Made by a program: the position numbers and the translations under genes. From positions 1-64,000 of the forward strand of contig NZ_BMKR01000009.1 of assembly GCF_014644435.1 (NCBI RefSeq): a stretch of 64,000 nucleotides of DNA. Direction: 5' to 3'. The DNA is from Paenibacillus albidus (lineage in GTDB: Bacteria; Bacillota; Bacilli; Paenibacillales; Paenibacillaceae). The notes beneath the pieces were generated by a model. That model was not told the origin of the DNA. It saw nothing but the letters and a program-made list of their open reading frames with translations, and did not search any database. Within the stretch, counting starts at the first letter, position 1, and every line of letters starts with the position of its first letter. Shown piece by piece: positions 62,992 to 64,000 of the stretch.

Positions 62992-64000
62992 TTATTTCTC
63001 GTATTCTTGAGCCGCTGTCTTCAAATGCTCATAGGCCTCTTCCGGCGTAGCTTCACCGAAGCTGAGTTCATCGCGTGCCAGCAACCAGTCCTTGTCAATG
63101 TAATTGGTCCAACCCGGAGCACCTGGACTAAAGGTTTGGCCGTCTTTTTGCGTGGCTGTCAGCAGCTCCATTCCGATTTTATCATTGGCTGACAGCTCTG
63201 GCTCGATCGCCGCCGCAATTTCGGTGTTGACCGGCATCCCGCGTTTGGTGCCCAGAATCTTGGCGGCTTCGGGATCATTAACGAACCAGTCCACGAATTT
63301 GGCTGCTTCCTCCGCATGTTTGGAAGACTTGGCGACGCTGAAGTACATCGATGGTTTCAGCCAGCCTCCGGCCTCCACACCCCGGGGCATCGTAACGAGT
63401 GCATATGCGTTCTCCTTTAGACTGTCCCAGGCTCCGTAGTTATTGGAAAAGGCCAGCCGGAATATAATTTTACCTGTCACCATCAGATCCATGGACGGAT
63501 CAAATTCCTTGTCCGAAGTATTGACATCGGCCGGGGGAACAAGTCCTTCCGCTCGAAGCTCAGCAAATTGATGGCCCCATTCCAGGAAAGTGGCCTGGTC
63601 AATGTTAAATTTACCTTCATTTGATACAACCTGGCCTTTGCCTTTGCTGTATTGGAATGCACTGTATGCAAAATAATCCCCGGCATAATCCTTTGTAAAG
63701 TATTGCCCTTCCGGAAGCTTGCCCTTCACCTCTTTGGCGAGCGCGAAGAACTCATCCCAGGTCCAGCCGTTCGCAGGCGATGGGGCCCCAAGCTTCTCAA
63801 GCGCTGTCTTGTCATAGATCATTCCATAGGCTACCGAGCCCAGAGGAACCGCATATTGGGTATCTCCGTTTTGGCCGGCGGCAAGCAGTTTCCCATCGAT
63901 TTTGCTGACATCCACAGCAGACAGTTCCGCAAGCTGGCCGCGGCCGATCCAGTCTGATACCCAGCCCGGGTCCAGTTGTACCACATCCGGTGCATTATCG
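62992..64000 (-). CDS. Sugar ABC transporter binding protein, N-terminus outside window
   Basis: The visible 336 residues, starting DNAPDVVQLDPGWVSDWIGR at the window edge, are the C-terminal three-quarters of a family 1 extracellular solute-binding protein. Features are AVPLGSVAYGMIYDKTALEKL, NGWTWDEFFALAKEV, FSNNYGAWDSL, AAKFVDWFVNDPEAAKILG and RGMPVN, the usual lobe-closing elements of maltose-type binding proteins. The signal peptide is beyond the right edge. It lies upstream of the second YesN gene on the same strand, suggesting a sensing-and-uptake operon. Confidence 0.9.
   Translation of the reverse strand, partial: DNAPDVVQLDPGWVSDWIGRGQLAELSAVDVSKIDGKLLAAGQNGDTQYAVPLGSVAYGMIYDKTALEKLGAPSPANGWTWDEFFALAKEVKGKLPEGQYFTKDYAGDYFAYSAFQYSKGKGQVVSNEGKFNIDQATFLEWGHQFAELRAEGLVPPADVNTSDKEFDPSMDLMVTGKIIFRLAFSNNYGAWDSLKENAYALVTMPRGVEAGGWLKPSMYFSVAKSSKHAEEAAKFVDWFVNDPEAAKILGTKRGMPVNTEIAAAIEPELSANDKIGMELLTATQKDGQTFSPGAPGWTNYIDKDWLLARDELSFGEATPEEAYEHLKTAAQEYEK

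Overview
The window looks like chromosomal DNA of a spore-forming Gram-positive bacterium of the Paenibacillus type. The reasons are strong AGGAGG-like ribosome sites, frequent GTG and TTG starts, several YesM/YesN-type two-component systems beside Lpl/Ytc-type sugar ABC transporters, many carbohydrate-active enzymes with AraC regulators, and three MerR-family regulators. This assignment is inference; no rRNA or tRNA gene was seen.

Layout. Positions 1-645 are gene-free and rich in hairpins. 646-6588 is an L-rhamnose catabolic operon on the minus strand (fucO-like, rhaB, rhaA, rhaD), with a divergent DeoR regulator and a shared operator-like inverted repeat. 6640-12592 carries a methyltransferase, a large RND efflux pump and an OmpR/histidine-kinase pair. 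12732-15235 holds 6-phosphogluconate and glucose-6-phosphate dehydrogenases, separated by a terminator. 15236-16687 has a decayed GH43 xylosidase remnant and its probable AraC regulator.

16765-30628 is the most unusual part, an AT-richer surface-glycoprotein island. It contains a NeuD-like acyltransferase, a DegT-like aminotransferase, three glycosyltransferases, a 2476-residue collagen-like protein and a separate 117-residue gene that repeats only the N-terminal domain of that protein. The collagen part is about 784 Gly-X-Y triplets built on a 27-bp unit (GPQ GDQ G[V/I/E/D]Q), with Gln at almost every Y position. The repeat DNA continues past the stop codon, and the stops there look like CAA-to-TAA changes. 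A sigma-K-like promoter precedes one glycosyltransferase, and a -10-like box precedes the giant gene. I infer a spore-surface filament with its glycosylation genes, by analogy with BclA of Bacillus anthracis, although the N-terminal domain is different.

30827-39890 has a GH88 hydrolase, a TetR regulator, and an ABC importer (two permeases and a lipoprotein) next to a YesM/YesN pair. 40077-52907 is mainly regulatory and redox: a MerR/GyrI-like regulator, a beta-lactamase-fold hydrolase, Lrp and MFS genes, a MerR regulator with an FMN/FAD lipoprotein, HelD, a TipAS-type MerR regulator, and an ECF41 sigma factor co-transcribed with an NDH-2-like oxidoreductase. All three MerR genes are tied to promoters with the diagnostic 19-bp spacer, and the ECF41 operon carries a match to the ECF41 promoter. 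53113-64000 has a GH52 beta-xylosidase with a divergent AraC gene, a YdcF-like protein, a YbaK-like deacylase, a small YolD-like protein, fumarase C, a DUF1036 protein with a basic tail, a trypsin-like protease, a second YesN regulator, and a sugar-binding protein cut by the window end.
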